A stretch of 64,000 bases of DNA, from NCBI GenBank assembly GCA_030847615.1, contig JAUMIR010000002.1:202723809-202787808 (forward strand). The letters are read 5' to 3'. Below are positions 47,511 to 58,195 of the stretch, piece after piece; position 1 is the first letter of the stretch; each line of letters begins with the position of its first letter. The translations under genes were made by a program, and so were the position numbers. The DNA is from Gambelia wislizenii (taxonomy: Eukaryota; Chordata; Lepidosauria; Squamata; Crotaphytidae). The notes below the pieces were generated by a model. It did not search any database and was not told the DNA's origin. It was given only the letters and a program-made list of their open reading frames with translations.

Positions 47511-47815
47511 GGCAGCACATTAAGACATTTTATTCTGCTAGGTTTTTATGAACCAACAAGGGCTGTGCTAGTGAAGCTTTGTAGGGTGGTTTTAAATTTT
47601 TTAAAGGGTTTTAAAAGTGGTATTTTAATTTTTACTGTAATGTTTTTAACTTGTAAATTGTTGAATTCTTTTTAAAATTTTATATTTATAATGTGATTTA
47701 GCTTGTATTGTTATTATAATGATGATGTGAGCTGCCTTGAATCTCATTGGTGGGAGAAAGGCAGGATAGAAATGAATAAAATTAATGATGATGATGATGA
47801 TGATGACAAATTTAC

Positions 47816-49620
47816 AGATTCCAAAAGGCAGTTTTGGACAAGATTCTTGAGTCTGTAAAGGCATCCTTATCTCCACTATTCTACCTGCTTCTGCTTCTGT
47901 TCCTTCTTCACACTTGCGGGGAACAGATATTTGCTCTGAAGGAAGAAAGCCATCACTTGTAGTATTAATATAGTAGTGATGATGTTATAATTCTATAGCA
48001 GCCTACATCTACATAGCTCTTTACAGAGTAATAGTATGACCCCCAACATGATAGATCTTGTTAAATAAATTCCGCCCTGTGTAAATAGCCTTTGTTGCAA
48101 TTGAAGGTGAGGACTAAAAGGTCAGGCCGAAGTAGAATTTCGTTACTCAGTTTCCAGCTGCACTGGTCTAGTGTGTTCTGGTTTCCTTCAATCAGTCCTT
48201 AAACTCCCAGCTATGGCCTTTGCCTTCCCTCGTGGCTGAGCCACTGCCCATGGGCAGGCTGCCAAAAGGTTATGGGAAAAGTATCCACAGGCTTGCCTAA
48301 TCTCTGGATGTGAAAGGCTAATTTGACCCGTTTTGCACACAAATGATGAGTGTCTCTGTGTTTAAAATGCTCCCCCACCCAGCCACTACCAGGAAGGAAG
48401 TCATAGATGTGAACTCTGTTGCTGGGAAGACTTGGTCCAATCTCACTTGCAGTGACAAGCCTTCATGGCAGAGCTGACCCTGGCTTCTGGTACAGCTGCA
48501 TAAAATGTGTTTTATGAGCTCTCCATAAACCTTCTCTTTGTGGTTGACGCATGATGCCTTGTTCTTGAGATCTATAGAGCGTTTGGCACTGGAACAAAAT
48601 CAACACAATGCAAATTGGTGGTAATTGTCTCTTTTGTCCTGTTTGGTAGTGTCCTCTTACTTGCCTGGCCTGCTTGGACTTGCCTGTATGTTAAGAAAAG
48701 GGTTCCCATAGCCTGGGCATCAAGACTATTCCTGTATAATCACATCTGTGTACCTGGACCTAGTTTGTGTATATGCCCAGATCCTTTAAACACATACACA
48801 CAATGCACACAGTCTGACTTTGGCACATGGACTCATTTGCTGCTTCTCTGTTGTGCCTTCTTGCTCCCTATACCATTGAGCCCTGTAAAGTCAGGGAATG
48901 AACCATAAACAACCCATCCTACATCTACTTCTCACCCCATGGCAAGGGCCAGATGTTAACAGTAATGTTTTATTTATTGCTTTTATTTCCTCCCAGTTCC
49001 AGTAAGTTGTCCTCCTGCCGAAGTGGCTCATGATTAGGCAGCAAGAGGCCTCTAATCTTGCCGATCTGATTTACTGTCACTGAGAATAGCCACTTCCCGT
49101 TACTAGGCCCAGGCTTGGGAACACAGTCATTGCTGCACCACACGACCTATCCTGCCACCCCATAGACCTTCTTTCCCGGTAATTTCACTGGCTGGTAAAC
49201 ATTGGTCCATCAGGGCAAAGAGAAAGGTCTGGGGAAAGGGCATGCCCGCAGCTGGGTGAGTGGCATTATTGGCATGGAAACACAAGCAAAAAGGGGAGGA
49301 GGTTTAAAAAGTCATGGAGAGATCAGCTGAGCAAGAGGCTACTCAGGAAGGATTTGTCAGTAAGAATGTTGCGGGCCCAGTGAAAGATGTTGAAATGTGT
49401 GTGTAGGTAGGATGTGGGTCACCTACATAAAGCAGCACGGAAGTCTCTCTTTCTCCCTCCTTCCCAAACTATCAAGTATATCCTACAGACCCCCAAGCCA
49501 AAAACTAGGCCAAGGCCAGCCCTATCATTAAGCAGAGTGAAGCTGCTGCCTTTGAAAGCAGGTTTTAGGTATTGTGAAAAGACATCAAATTATTATAATT
49601 TATTCTAATTTTATTTTTAT
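47816..49620. other. No gene recognised
   Basis: Ordinary AT-rich DNA. The open frame at 48615-48908 has a hydrophobic start but no codon or family support. Confidence 0.45.
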
Positions 49621-49621
49621 T

Positions 49622-49880
49622 GCCACAGAATCACTTAGAATCACAGAATCGTGGAATCATAGCATGGGAAGGGGCCCCAAGGGCTATCCAGTCCAACCCC
49701 CTGCCATGCAGGCAAACCTAGTCAAAGCACTCCTGACAGATGTCCATCTAGCCTCTGTTTAAAAACCTCCAAAGAAGGAGACTCCACCACACTCCAAGGC
49801 AATGCATTCCACTGCCGAACAGCTCTTACTGTCAGGAAGTTCTTCCTAATGTTTAAGTGGAATTTCTTTTCCAATCTAAA
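49622..49880 (-). mobile_element. CR1 LINE 3' fragment
   Basis: CACAGAATCGTGGAATCATAG, CCAACCCCCTGCCATGCAGG, then CTGTCAGGAAGTTCTTCC to about 49880. Confidence 0.85.
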
Positions 49881-50114
49881 GCACCTAATTAACATCATGT
49901 GTTATTTGGCCCAGAGAACAGCCAGAAAAACACACCACAGGCTGTGAGGTAGCTCAGAGAGGACTGAGGGCAAAGGGGATGAACTGTGGGAAAAGGGCAC
50001 ATGGCCAACACACAGTCCAGAAGCCTTATACAGAGACCCCGGAAATGACAGAGGTGCCAGTTACACGACAGAAATTGTTGCGGTGCCTACCGTGACATAG
50101 TGATCACGAATCCG

Positions 50115-51203
50115 TCCCTCGCTGTTTATACGATTTATGTCTCTGATCTGGATATCCCGGGTGGTCCTGTGACTGATATTTACACGTCCATAGTTCCGGT
50201 TTTGTTTAGGTTTTAATTTTTTTTTTTTTGGCTGTCAATCAAAGATGCGATTACTCGTGTTTTCACAACCTCGGTGACGCACTTCCTTTAGAGTTCTGTG
50301 TCACGAGCGATGCTATTGGCTGGCTGGGGGTGGGGAGAGAGGGGGGCAGAGGTTTATTATTCCCCCTTGCTTCTTGAACATTTTAACCCTTTCAGAAGAG
50401 GCAGAAAGCATTTTGAAAGATCCAGACAGATCTTTCTCTCAGACGCAGGGCTTTCCTTTTGAAATCAAGCTGAGTGCTTTGAAATCAAGCTGAGTGCTTT
50501 CCTTTTGAAATCAAGCCACTTGGGTTTCCTCTTGCCTCTTTAAAATATTAACCCCTACGGCTGCAGAGATTTCAAGCGGCTATAGGCAGGCATTTTTAAA
50601 GACACAAACACAGAGAGGGGGAATTAAAGGGTGCTAATTCGCTCAGAGGCTTGAATATTTTAATGTGTTCTGACCCAGGGAGGTGACCAAGGGAGGGGAC
50701 GAATGGGCGACCCTCTGCCCGCCACGATCTCTTTGTAACATGCAGTTGAGGAAGAGGTTAAAGCTGAAGGGTTTGCAGTGTAGAAATCCATTTAAAAAGG
50801 TGATTGAGTACACACGCGCGCGCGCACACACACACACATATCAACCTTCGTGCAGCTGGAAGGGATGCCTTTGTTTTTGGCTGGTGAGGCTGGATCTGTT
50901 GAACGGGTGACTGACCCCTCCTTTTCTGGTCCCTGAGCTCTAAGCCCGCCCCCAGTCACCATTTCCGGTCATCCCAGTACCGAGACTTTTTGTCCCACGC
51001 TGTTTACATTTCCGATTTTCCGAATCCTCCTGTGACTTTTTAAAAAAACAGCACAAACCGCAGGACTGGAAGTCCCGCAGGTTGAGGGATAAAAGGTGGC
51101 CCCCCTTCCGAAAATCACGTACCCGACCCGATGTACGTGTAAACTGCCAGGGATCGACACGAATTCTTCCCAGGACATTTTCATCGTGTAAACGGCCCCA
51201 GAG
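50115..51203. mobile_element. ~1.09-kb nonautonomous TIR element related to the 9-11 kb Myb/SANT element
   Basis: The right end CATCGTGTAAACGGCCCC (51182-51199) and the left CTGTTTATACGATTTATGTC (from 50122) are inverted to each other. Each is followed some 45-70 bases inward by TTTACACGTNCAT, so the terminal repeats run about 70 bp. The block 50911-51191 aligns with 11003-11281 (shared GGGATAAAAGGTGGCCCCCC, GATCGACACGAATTC). The interior has a CCAAT-type ATTGGCTGG near 50314, a tandem AAATCAAGCTGAGTGCTTT at about 50462-50516, and a (CG)(CA)n run at 50813-50838. No open frame. Confidence 0.6.
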
Positions 51204-51639
51204 TTTTCCCTGACTAAAAATCACATACCCAAGCAGCCTTTAGCAGTTGCTTCCAATTCAGCAAGTCTCTCTCTCTCCCCCTTGTCCAAATACATCAATG
51301 TAATTAGTGTGGAAAAACTCTCAAAGTCTCTGCACCTTCTTTGCAGAGAGAAGGAGGGAGAGAGGGCTGAGAGAAATGTTGCGCTCCTAGTGGGACCCTC
51401 CTCTCCTGAGGCAAAGTAGTAGCCCTCTTGCCTAATTCAGGCCAACCCAAAACATTCGCTGCCTAAAGTGGAACAGCAAATGGTGTGCATGCATGAGCAA
51501 AGAGAGAGAGAGAGATCAAGCCAAGGTATGTAGTACCAAAAGTGACCTAAGTTATTTTGACATGTATGATTTTTAAAAGGCCCACACGTATAGTGTCTAG
51601 AGATCGAGGGAAGTAATAGCAGCACTCTGTTCTGCCTTG

Positions 51640-52010
51640 GTCAGACCTCACATGGAATACTGTGACCAGTTCTAGGCACCACAATTCAAGAAGCATATTG
51701 ACAAGCTGGAACATGTCCAGAGGAGGGTGACCAAAATGGTAAAAGTTTGGAAACCTATGCCCTATGAGAAGCAGTACTGTGTGATGTTGTACCCTGCCCC
51801 GATTCTGAGGAGAGAGGCGGGTAATAAATAACTAAGTATTAAGTATTATTATAAGCTTAGGGAGCTGGGTATGTTTAGCCTCGAGAAGAGACGGTTAAGA
51901 GGGGACATTAAAGCTATGTTTAAATATCTGGGGTCTCATACCGAAGAAGGAGCAAGCCTGTCTTCTGCTGCTCCAGAGACTAGGACAGGAAGCAATGGAC
52001 TCAAACTCTG
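51640..52010 (+). mobile_element. CR1 LINE fragment with two nested insertions
   Basis: CR1 coding motifs ([32 protein letters not shown] at 51871 on). About 51775-51855 is an inserted LINE/SINE tail (CCGATTCTGAGGAGAGAGGC, TATTAAGTATTATTAT). The CR1 then breaks at 52010, where the palindrome starts. Confidence 0.8.
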
Positions 52011-52215
52011 TTTTCCGGGCTGTGAGACCGTGTTCTGGAATAGTTTCTTTCTGACGTTTTGCCTGCATCTGTGGCTGGCATCTTCAGTGAATAAGATGCC
52101 AGCCACAGATGCAGATGAAACGTCAGAAAGAAACTATTCCAGAACATGGCCTCACAGCCCGGAAAAAAGCCAAGGAAAATCTATGGCTGCTGGCCGTGAA
52201 AGCCTTTGATTTCAA
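52011..52215. mobile_element. Penelope-like tail as a near-perfect 74-nt-arm palindrome
   Basis: Left arm 52011-52084, 8-nt loop CAGTGAAT, right arm 52093-52166. The arms differ at five positions by eye. The arm sequence is the Penelope tail (GATGCCAGCCACAGATGCAG, CCTCACAGCCCGG). After the right arm the tail continues in + orientation to GCCGTGAAAGCCTTTGAT. Confidence 0.85.
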
Positions 52216-52320
52216 ATTAGGTGCTTTGTTTGTCATTACGTACAGGATTTTTCTTTAACAAAAAGTTAGCTCAGAGGCCTCTTTTTCTGGATCAGGACTC
52301 TAACCTGGGAGTAAAAGTTT

Positions 52321-52915
52321 GTTGTTGTTAACTGCTGTCAAGTTGACTTCGACTCATGGCGAGCCTATGAACAAGACAAGCCACCCTATCCTTAACAGTC
52401 CTGCTCAAGTCTTGCAGACTAAGGGCAACCATGGCTTCCTTGATTGAGTTTATCCATCTAGAATGGGGTCTTCCTCTTTTCCTACTGCCTTCTACCTATC
52501 AAGCATTAGTGCAGTGATGGGCAACCTTTTGAGCTTGGTGTGTCAAACTTTGCCAAAAAACTGAACATAACTCGGGTGGTGTGTCACTTTGAGGAAAAAA
52601 CTTTAGGGAGGCGGGGTGGTGGTGGAGGAAAGTGGACCCGATCGCCACTTTAGGGAGGGGGGAGGGGGGAGGAAAGTGGCGACCGGGGCTTTGAAGCCCC
52701 GATCACCACTTTAGGGAGGGTGTGTGTGTGTGAAACATCCTTCTCGGCATGCGACCACCTCAGCGGCTGCGTGTCATCAGAAATGGCTATGCGTGTCAGT
52801 GCTGACACGCGTGTCATAGGTTCGCCATCACTGCATTAGTGTGTTTTCTAGTGAGTCTTGTCTTCTCATGATATGTCCAAAGTACAACAGTCTCAGTTTA
52901 GGCATCTTGGCTTCT
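52321..52915 (+). repeat. SINE split by an hAT element
   Basis: TGTTGTTAACTGCTGTCAAG, GACTTCGACTCATGGCGAGC, GGGGTCTTCCTCTTTTCCTA up to 52511, resuming at 52842 with TAGTGAGTCTTGTCTTCTC and TGATATGTCCAAAGTAC. Confidence 0.7.
52512..52833. mobile_element. 322-bp hAT nonautonomous element, perfect 8-bp TSD
   Basis: Flanked by CATTAGTG at 52504-52511 and 52834-52841. Ends CAGTGATGGGCAACC and, inverted, CAGTGATGGCGAACC. Near the right end GTGTCAGTGCTGACACGCGTG contains a hairpin. No transposase remains. Confidence 0.92.
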
Positions 52916-53084
52916 AAGGTGGGGGGTTTCCCTGCTGTGGTCCCAGTCTGGAACCCCCCCTCCCCTGCCTCCTGCACTTGCTGTTCGAATGGATGTGGAA
53001 CTCCCATTGCATTTACTCCTGAAAAACCAGGATCACAATTGAAGGGCTCCAGCTTCTAGTTTGGCCCTCAGTCATAAAGCTCAC

Positions 53085-53215
53085 AGGTTCTTCTTGAGCC
53101 AGTCACTTTCTCTTAGCTTCAGCTACCTCACAGGGTTGTTGTGAAAATAGAAACAGAGTGGGGAAAAGAGCCACGTGTATCTCCTTGAGTTCCTTGGAAG
53201 AAGGATGAGATCAAA
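53085..53215. repeat. MIR-like SINE relic
   Basis: GCCAGTCACTTTCTCTTAGC and CTACCTCACAGGGTTGTTGTG are the MIR-type core phrases. Confidence 0.5.
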
Positions 53216-54827
53216 AGGTTTAACAAAATTAAAAGGATTCTTACAGTATTTTCCTGTTGTGGGAGAAATTTGTACTAAATAAAAAGAATGGATTAATGTC
53301 TTGCCATTGTAATTACCTCAGCATACCTGGAATGCTTGGAATTTAGGAGCTTGAATTAAGATGTTACCATTTAAAAGGAATAGCAACTCAGGACCTTGCT
53401 GCGCAATGGATATGTGTGCATGCATGTGAATTAAATGTGTGTGCATTTCCCATTTATACTATAGTTCACAGTCCCCACGTGTTGCCTCATGTGCTTTAGT
53501 GATGAGGAAACTGCATTTTCTGAGCAAAGGGCAATATTTTATGCGGGAAACAGGCAGTACAATTTCCACTCTTTCCCAGATAGGGTGTGTAGATTGTGGC
53601 TGCACAGACATCACAGACTCCAATTATGATTACCTGGCAGCGTGTTTTCTACAGGAATGCTGTTTCTCTCCTCACCTACATTCTATTGCTTGCTCAAAGG
53701 TGATATGCCATGTTATTACTTCTGTTTTGTTTAGTTTGCTGCTCAGAAGATGATGGGAAGTCTTTTCCTCCTCCTCCTGAGTTGTTCTAAGATATTCCTA
53801 AAATATTCTTAGTTGTTAGACAATCTGATGGCAACTTACATACTGACGTGGACACAGATTTTAAACAGATGAAGCAAACTTCTCTGTATATTATCTATTA
53901 TTACTGAGGGATTTTTAAATGTTTCAATTTTGTGTTTTAATACTATGATCAGTTTACTTTTACATTTTGTGTATAATTTATTGGGTTTTTATCATTCATT
54001 GTTTTTTAAAAAATATGTTGGAAACCACCTTGCTTCCCAGCCACAGTTAGGGAGGCAGGATATAAATCTAACAAGCAAACAGACAAACAAAGAAATTCAG
54101 GGCCAGTCACAATCATAGCTTGGAACCAATATTTTTTCCAAAGCCCTGTCCACCCTAGCTTAATGGAATTTCCATGTCCAGAGACAGTGTACCTGTAAAC
54201 AATAATTTCTAGGAATGGAACAATATGGGAGAATTGTACCCTCTCCCATGTCCTGCTTGTGGGCTTCCCAAAATTCTCTGTTTGACAGCTGTTGAAGACA
54301 TGAGGTTGCGTGAGTCCAGACTCTTCTGATCCAGCAAGACAATCCTTATATTTTTAAGGTTTTGCGCCCCAATGCTCAAGAGTACAAGAAACACTTATCT
54401 AGTGTAGTCACTGTAGGAGGAATGCTTTTTAAAATCTATAACCACTGAGTGCATACCTGCTCCAACTGAGAGTATACATTAACATTTAAAAATAATTGAA
54501 GTGGAACAGTAAACACCTGCAAATCCCCCTAAAACCTTGGTTTAGAAATATCTTCTGATCATTTATATTAGGAAATTTGTCTAAAGGTTTCTCTGCACAC
54601 TCACTGGAAGTGATCAGGCCATTCCACAATACTCACACACTTGTTCTTTCTATATGATGGTGAGGTTTCCCATCCACAATATGGGAACACCTGCAAATCT
54701 CGTCCCCAGTAGGCCTGCAGATTGAAAAGCTTATACAGTGTTATGCTTTTCTTACAGTGTCGAAATGATACCACCCATTTTGTGGATGGGAAACCTCACT
54801 ATCATACAGGAAGAACAGATGGGTATT
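53216..54827. other. No gene recognised
   Basis: AT-rich DNA. An L2-like tail phrase (GAAACCACCTTGCTTCCCAG) sits near 54020. 54655-54680 (ATGGTGAGGTTTCCCATCCA) recurs inverted at 54783-54805 (TGGATGGGAAACCTCACTAT), a small foldback. Confidence 0.5.
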
Positions 54828-55425
54828 CTCTCTCTGGCTTTTCTTCACAAATGAAGATTCAGGAAGAACTCATCCCGCGCTTTCTGCAAGCGCGCTGATG
54901 ACTAAAAAGACCAATCCGAGATAAACAAGTCTGGTTGCAGAAAGCAGAGCAGAAGGTCTCCTTGGGTGATGTTTCTGGATTGTGATTCTTTCTGCGTTGT
55001 CGTTTCTCTTCAAGACTTGTTTGGTGTGAGTTCTCAAATAAGGCTGCAGCATTGCGGATAGTGTGTCTCCATGCCTCCTGATGTGAGGCCAGGGCGGACC
55101 ATTGTTGGTGATCAATTTGGCCGAGCCTGAGATGTTGTTTCAGGGAGTCCTGGTATTGCTTTTTTGGAGCAGCCTTCTTGCGCTGACCCGTGGCGAGTTC
55201 ACCGTAGAGTACTATTTTTGGGAGGTGATGGTCCTCCAACCTAGAAAGGTGCCCTGCCCAGCGCAGCTGTGTTCTCAATATCATGGCCTCAATGCTGGTG
55301 ATCCCTGCTTGCTCAAGGACAGCAACATTCATCACATAGTCAGTCCAGTGTATATTTAGGATTGTGCTTATACAGCGCTGATGAAAGCATTCGAGGAGTC
55401 GTAAGTGTTGGCGATAGGTGACAGG
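54828..55425 (-). mobile_element. LINE 3' fragment, copy E, with 11-bp target duplication
   Basis: Flanked by AGATGGGTATT at 54817-54827 and 55426-55436. The - strand frame 55335-54859 reads NVAVLEQAGITSIEAMILRT to the finger and stop, with few breaks. The 3' hairpin is TCTTCA-CAAA-TGAAGA on the + strand, a paired change from copy B. Confidence 0.85.
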
Positions 55426-55659
55426 AGATGGGTATTACAGAATAGCCTAATCATATCCAATTACTATATACAGAGGCAACTGGACAAATTTTCTGGTGTA
55501 AATGCAGAAAAAAGTTTCCAAATGAAAGTTTAGGAGCCAGCATCGTATTTTAGGTGTCACTTCTCTGTTCTGGAATGGGAACATGTATCTTGGATACAGG
55601 GTTGCTCATTGCTGGATTACAGGGCTGGCCTTGGGCATTTTGTTCCCTAAAGCAGAGCT

Positions 55660-55740
55660 CATTGCTTTCCAGTTGTGTTGGACTCTAGATCCCCTCATCA
55701 TCAGCCACTATGGCCAGTGGGGACCAGGCTGGAAAGGCTG
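55660..55740. repeat. Foldback repeat fragment
   Basis: CCAGTTGTGTTGGACTCTAG and CATCATCAGCCACTATGGCC, the left half of the family only. Confidence 0.4.
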
Positions 55741-55924
55741 AAGTACTATATGAAGTGCTGAGGGGATCCTTCATTTACAGTGCCTCAGCAACATGAACGG
55801 GGTCTAATATCAAAGCAACGTATGGATGACCAGACTATCTTAATTATGAGAAATGTATAGTTTGGTTTGATTCATGGAAGTGTATGTTGTCCATTTATTT
55901 ACTTGTTTCATTTGTTGTTTGTTT

Positions 55925-56112
55925 TTGTGTGCTTTCAAGTAATTTCTGATTCACGGGGATGCTAAGGTGACCCTATCATGGGGTTTTCTGATGCTGTGTG
56001 ACTTGCCCAAGGTCACCCAGTGGCTTTTCATGACTGAGCGGGGATTTGAACCCTATTCTCCAGAGTCGTACCCCAACACTGAAACACTCCAATATGCCAC
56101 ACTGGCTCCCCT
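55925..56112. repeat. MIR-like SINE with tRNA-type B box
   Basis: GACTTGCCCAAGGTCACCCA, GGGGATTTGAACCC and GCCACACTGGCTCCC are the typical SINE phrases. Confidence 0.65.
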
Positions 56113-56186
56113 TGTTTAATTTACATAATATGTTGTCAGACTTTCTGTCGCTTATTAGCTAGCTGACTCCCTACTAGAAGCTTTAG

Positions 56187-56455
56187 AATCATAGAATTGT
56201 AGAGTTGGAAGAGACCACGAGGGCCATCCAGTACAACCCCCTGCCACGCAGGAAATCACGATCCCCGACAGATGGCCATCCAGCTTCTGTTTAAAGACCT
56301 CCAAGGAAGGAGATGCCACCACGCTCCGAGGGAGTGTGTTCCACTGCCGAACAGCTCTTACTGTCAGAAAGTTCCTCCTAATGTTGAGGTGGAATCTCTG
56401 TTCCTGGAGCTTGCATCCATTGCTTTGTGTTCCAGTCTCTGGAGCAGCAGAAAGC
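56187..56455 (-). mobile_element. CR1 LINE 3' fragment
   Basis: Tail at 56187 (AATCATAGAATTGTAGAGTT). The - strand reads [18 protein letters not shown] [20 protein letters not shown] and [19 protein letters not shown]. Confidence 0.88.
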
Positions 56456-56672
56456 TTTGCCATTCTATTTATTAATTCCAGTGCAGTTATGGTGTGTATT
56501 TTGATTCTTGTCTGCTCAGGTTTTTAAAAACTCTGAGACATAGCTTTGTGTGAGTGACCAGGACCAATCTGCCTAGATGCTCTACTGCCAAGGTTTATAT
56601 ATGTTTATTTTTGGAATATGTCTCAGTGCATATGTGTGCCTGGAGTGTATACCCAATAACATTGTAGATACA

Positions 56673-56674
56673 GT

Positions 56675-56721
<47 letters not shown>

Positions 56722-56722
56722 A
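56673..56722. repeat. (GT)n(GA)n microsatellite
   Basis: A GTGTGT run changing to GAGAGA. A second one of the same form is at 57835-57890, next to a 5S-derived SINE. Confidence 0.95.
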
Positions 56723-57640
56723 CCTTTAGATCTGTGTGGGCTTTCCTCCCAACCCACTAACACCTTACAGAAAAACCAGAGGGAAGGGTGGAAAGAAGGC
56801 TTCCCTGCTGTGCTTGGCTGAATTCACTGGCAACCACATCACACCTCCATAAGAAGCTAAAGCAGTTCCTGGAACTGAGGCTTGGCAACTCCAAGATGAA
56901 TCTTGCATATTGCTTTAATTATTGATTAGGAGGAGGAAGGGCTCACCACCCCATCCCACCCCAAGGCAGTGGGGGCACATCAGGCATATTACTTCTCTGG
57001 GATGTATTTATCAAATGGAGGAACGTTAAATCAATAGAGCCAAACTTGAAAAACACTGGAGGCTTTCTGCTGCCTTGCAGGATGTGTCCAGGAAAAATCA
57101 CTTTTATGGTGTATTGGGAGTCAGGAGCAGACAAATCCATAGGAGTATGACATCTGAATTAGGGTCTGAATTGAGAAACCTTCTCAATCAGGTTTTTGCT
57201 GTGCAATTGCATTACGGGATTCGTGAGAGACAGATAACCTCTTCATCCAGTAACATACGCAGTGTTTTCCCCACTGTTTCTCCCATTGTTTCTGATACCG
57301 CCAAAAATGCATTAAGGAGGAAAAATTGGAACAACTGCACAATGTATTTTGACTGATAGCACTAGGAGATTTCTGTCTGGAAGCATTCTTATGTTCACTT
57401 TTAACCCTTGCTAAAGCAGCAAAGATGACAGAGCAGCACAGGGCAACATTGCAGACAGCCAACTAAAACTGATTTAGAAGGATCATACAAATTTAGGATA
57501 CACATAAGATGATTCAGTGAAGCTTTGCGGCATTCAGGTTTTTTGCTTAAGCCTTCAAACCTACATATAACATGCGTGCAAGTGCATTACCCAACCCTGT
57601 TTTCCCCTGAGGTAAAGGCAATGCCATGTGTGTATGCACG
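56723..57640. other. No gene recognised
   Basis: Ordinary DNA. Open frames at 57075-57356 (+) and 57184-57462 (-) overlap and neither resembles a family known to me. Confidence 0.45.
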
Positions 57641-57643
57641 CAC

Positions 57644-57837
57644 ACACACCTTCAAGTTACCTGTCAACTTATGGAGACCTCATGAATTTCATAGGGTTTG
57701 TTTAGGCAAGGAATACTCAGAGGCCATTGCCTTCCTCTGAAATATTGCCAACAGCATCTGGTATTCCTTGATGATCTTCCATCCAAGTACTAACCAAGGC
57801 TGACTTTGCTAAGCTTCCAAGATCAGATGGGATCTGT

Positions 57838-57890
<53 letters not shown>
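57644..57890 (-). mobile_element. 5S rRNA-derived SINE with microsatellite at its head
   Basis: SINE body CAAGTTACCTGTCAACTTAT and CAGCATCTGGTATTCCTTG, then a 5S-like reverse complement (TTCCATCCAAGTACTAACCA, AGCTTCCAAGATCAGATGGG), cut at 57836 by (GT)n(GA)n. Confidence 0.75.
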
Positions 57891-57895
<5 letters not shown>

Positions 57896-58195
57896 TCAGA
57901 TGCCAGTGGGGCAGACTAGATGGATGCAGATATGACATGTCTGAGGTAGGCTGGTGGAAGAGTGATTTTTGCTGCTCTGGCTAGAGGGGATATACTTGGA
58001 CATGGGAGAAGCAAAAGAAGTGTAATCAGCCCTTCAAGCTATTTCCCTAATTTTGGAGGCAGGGAAATACAGACATTTGTGTCCCGTCCCACCAGCAAGA
58101 CCAGTAGTGGGTTATTCAGGTTAAAATCATATATACATCTAGCAGGTACAATTGAAACCAAAGGTCCTGGAAACTCTTGATACTGTGAGCTAGTC

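Larger units (their letters stand above)
45370..47815 (+). mobile_element. L2-type LINE 3' part, split by an LTR element
   Basis: 45370-45599 encodes the L2 closing region ([12 protein letters not shown], [17 protein letters not shown]). The sequence resumes at 47511 with the K-T-F motif and the 3' tail to about 47780, then (GAT)n at 47786-47806. Removing the LTR element with one copy of its 5-bp flank rejoins the L2 reading frame, so the LTR insertion is later. Confidence 0.75.

Noticed and set aside
48615..48908. 97-residue open frame with a hydrophobic start
   Set aside because: It resembles a membrane segment only by composition. No conserved motif, splice context or promoter is seen.
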